Shown: positions 16,821 to 17,149 of the stretch, piece after piece
Layout: every line of letters begins with the position of its first letter
Numbering within the stretch: position 1 is the stretch's first letter
Assembly (NCBI GenBank): GCA_052144935.1
Contig: JBKQPR010000005.1
Location: 1-17,149 of the forward strand
Direction of reading: 5' to 3'
Origin: JOPF133 sp052144935
GTDB taxonomy: Bacteria > Acidobacteriota > Terriglobia > Bryobacterales > Bryobacteraceae
DNA length: 17,149 nt
Translations under genes and position numbers: made by a program
The notes under the pieces: generated by a model
What the model was told of the DNA's origin: nothing
The model's input: only the letters and a program-made list of their open reading frames with translations
Database searches by the model: none

Positions 16821-17149
16821 TTATGCGACGACCCCCAGCGCGGTGAACAGGTCTCGCATGCCAACCCGCAGATGTTCGTAGTGGTGATCGATCGGTGTGG
16901 GATGGTTCAGTTTGGTCCGTGGCTCGGGCTGCTGGCTGGCGGCAAGCAACGGCCTGATGACCTTTTCTCGGAGGATCACCAGGGCGGTCATGGCCCGCAG
17001 ACCGTCCGGTTCTGGCTCATGGCGACGTGAGGTCCCGATCTTGCGAACCATCCCTTTGCCGCGCAGTTTTTTGAGATCGTAGGCGGCCCGACGCGGGCCG
17101 TATGCGGATTCGGCTTCACCGGTCATGGCGCGCACTTTCTGGGCCAACT
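16821..17149 (-). CDS. Unrecognised protein, C-terminal part, winged-helix-like
   Basis: The minus-strand frame runs in from beyond the window and stops with TAA at 16821-16823; about 109 residues are visible. The sequence YGPRRAAYDLKKLRGKGMV then RKIGTSRRHEPEPDGLRAMT has the rhythm of a MarR/ArsR-like winged helix: a recognition-helix-like segment, a basic wing (RKIGTSRRHEP), then a helix with REKVIRPLLAA. I do not know a named family for it. It ends 18 bases from the broken end of istB, so it may belong to another mobile element that removed the istB 3' end, or it may simply be the neighbour at a deletion junction. The start is outside the window. Confidence 0.55.
   Translation of the reverse strand, partial: LAQKVRAMTGEAESAYGPRRAAYDLKKLRGKGMVRKIGTSRRHEPEPDGLRAMTALVILREKVIRPLLAASQQPEPRTKLNHPTPIDHHYEHLRVGMRDLFTALGVVA

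Overview
The window looks like a piece of an Acidobacteria chromosome, most like the Solibacter/Bryobacter group. It is GC-rich and carries a serine/threonine kinase with a C-terminal FlgO-like plus TPR sensor half, a secreted S9 peptidase with a TolB-like propeller and a Gly-rich insert, and a very large propeller-type hybrid histidine kinase. These are all typical of large-genome soil acidobacteria. The taxonomic call is inference from gene content; there is no rRNA or other phylogenetic marker here.

Layout, left to right. (1) 1-1754: an ISKra4-like insertion sequence with a small Cys-motif accessory ORF and a DDE transposase in the -1 frame, then a 38-codon orphan C-terminal stub. (2) 1905-2900: a GC-rich mosaic repeat cluster. 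(3) 2983-5323: a membrane-anchored Ser/Thr kinase broken by one extra base at about 3624. (4) 5505-6045: a second cluster of the same repeat, then about 400 bases holding only a doubtful minus-strand membrane peptide. (5) 6447-11033: an intact 1528-residue hybrid sensor kinase. (6) 11085-11500: a third repeat cluster, then a decayed minus-strand SDR dehydrogenase fragment. (7) 12041-14176: an intact secreted S9 peptidase with a candidate leaderless promoter. (8) 14224-14832, minus strand: an IS110 transposase N-terminal scrap whose start overlaps the stop of a twice-frameshifted pentapeptide-repeat gene. (9) 14978-16802: an IS21 istA/istB pair truncated at both ends. (10) 16821 to the window end, minus strand: the C-terminal part of an unrecognised protein that looks winged-helix-like.

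Only the hybrid kinase, the peptidase and probably the ISKra4 genes look intact. Much of the rest is decaying mobile DNA and broken genes. There is no evident operon: the three large plus-strand genes are separated by long spacers, and each of the three big spacers carries copies of one repeat family in the same orientation. That repeat (order of blocks e-a-b-c-d, described under the repeat entries) is the most interesting structure that gene annotation does not explain. I see no CRISPR array, tRNA, rRNA, phage module or recognisable defence system.
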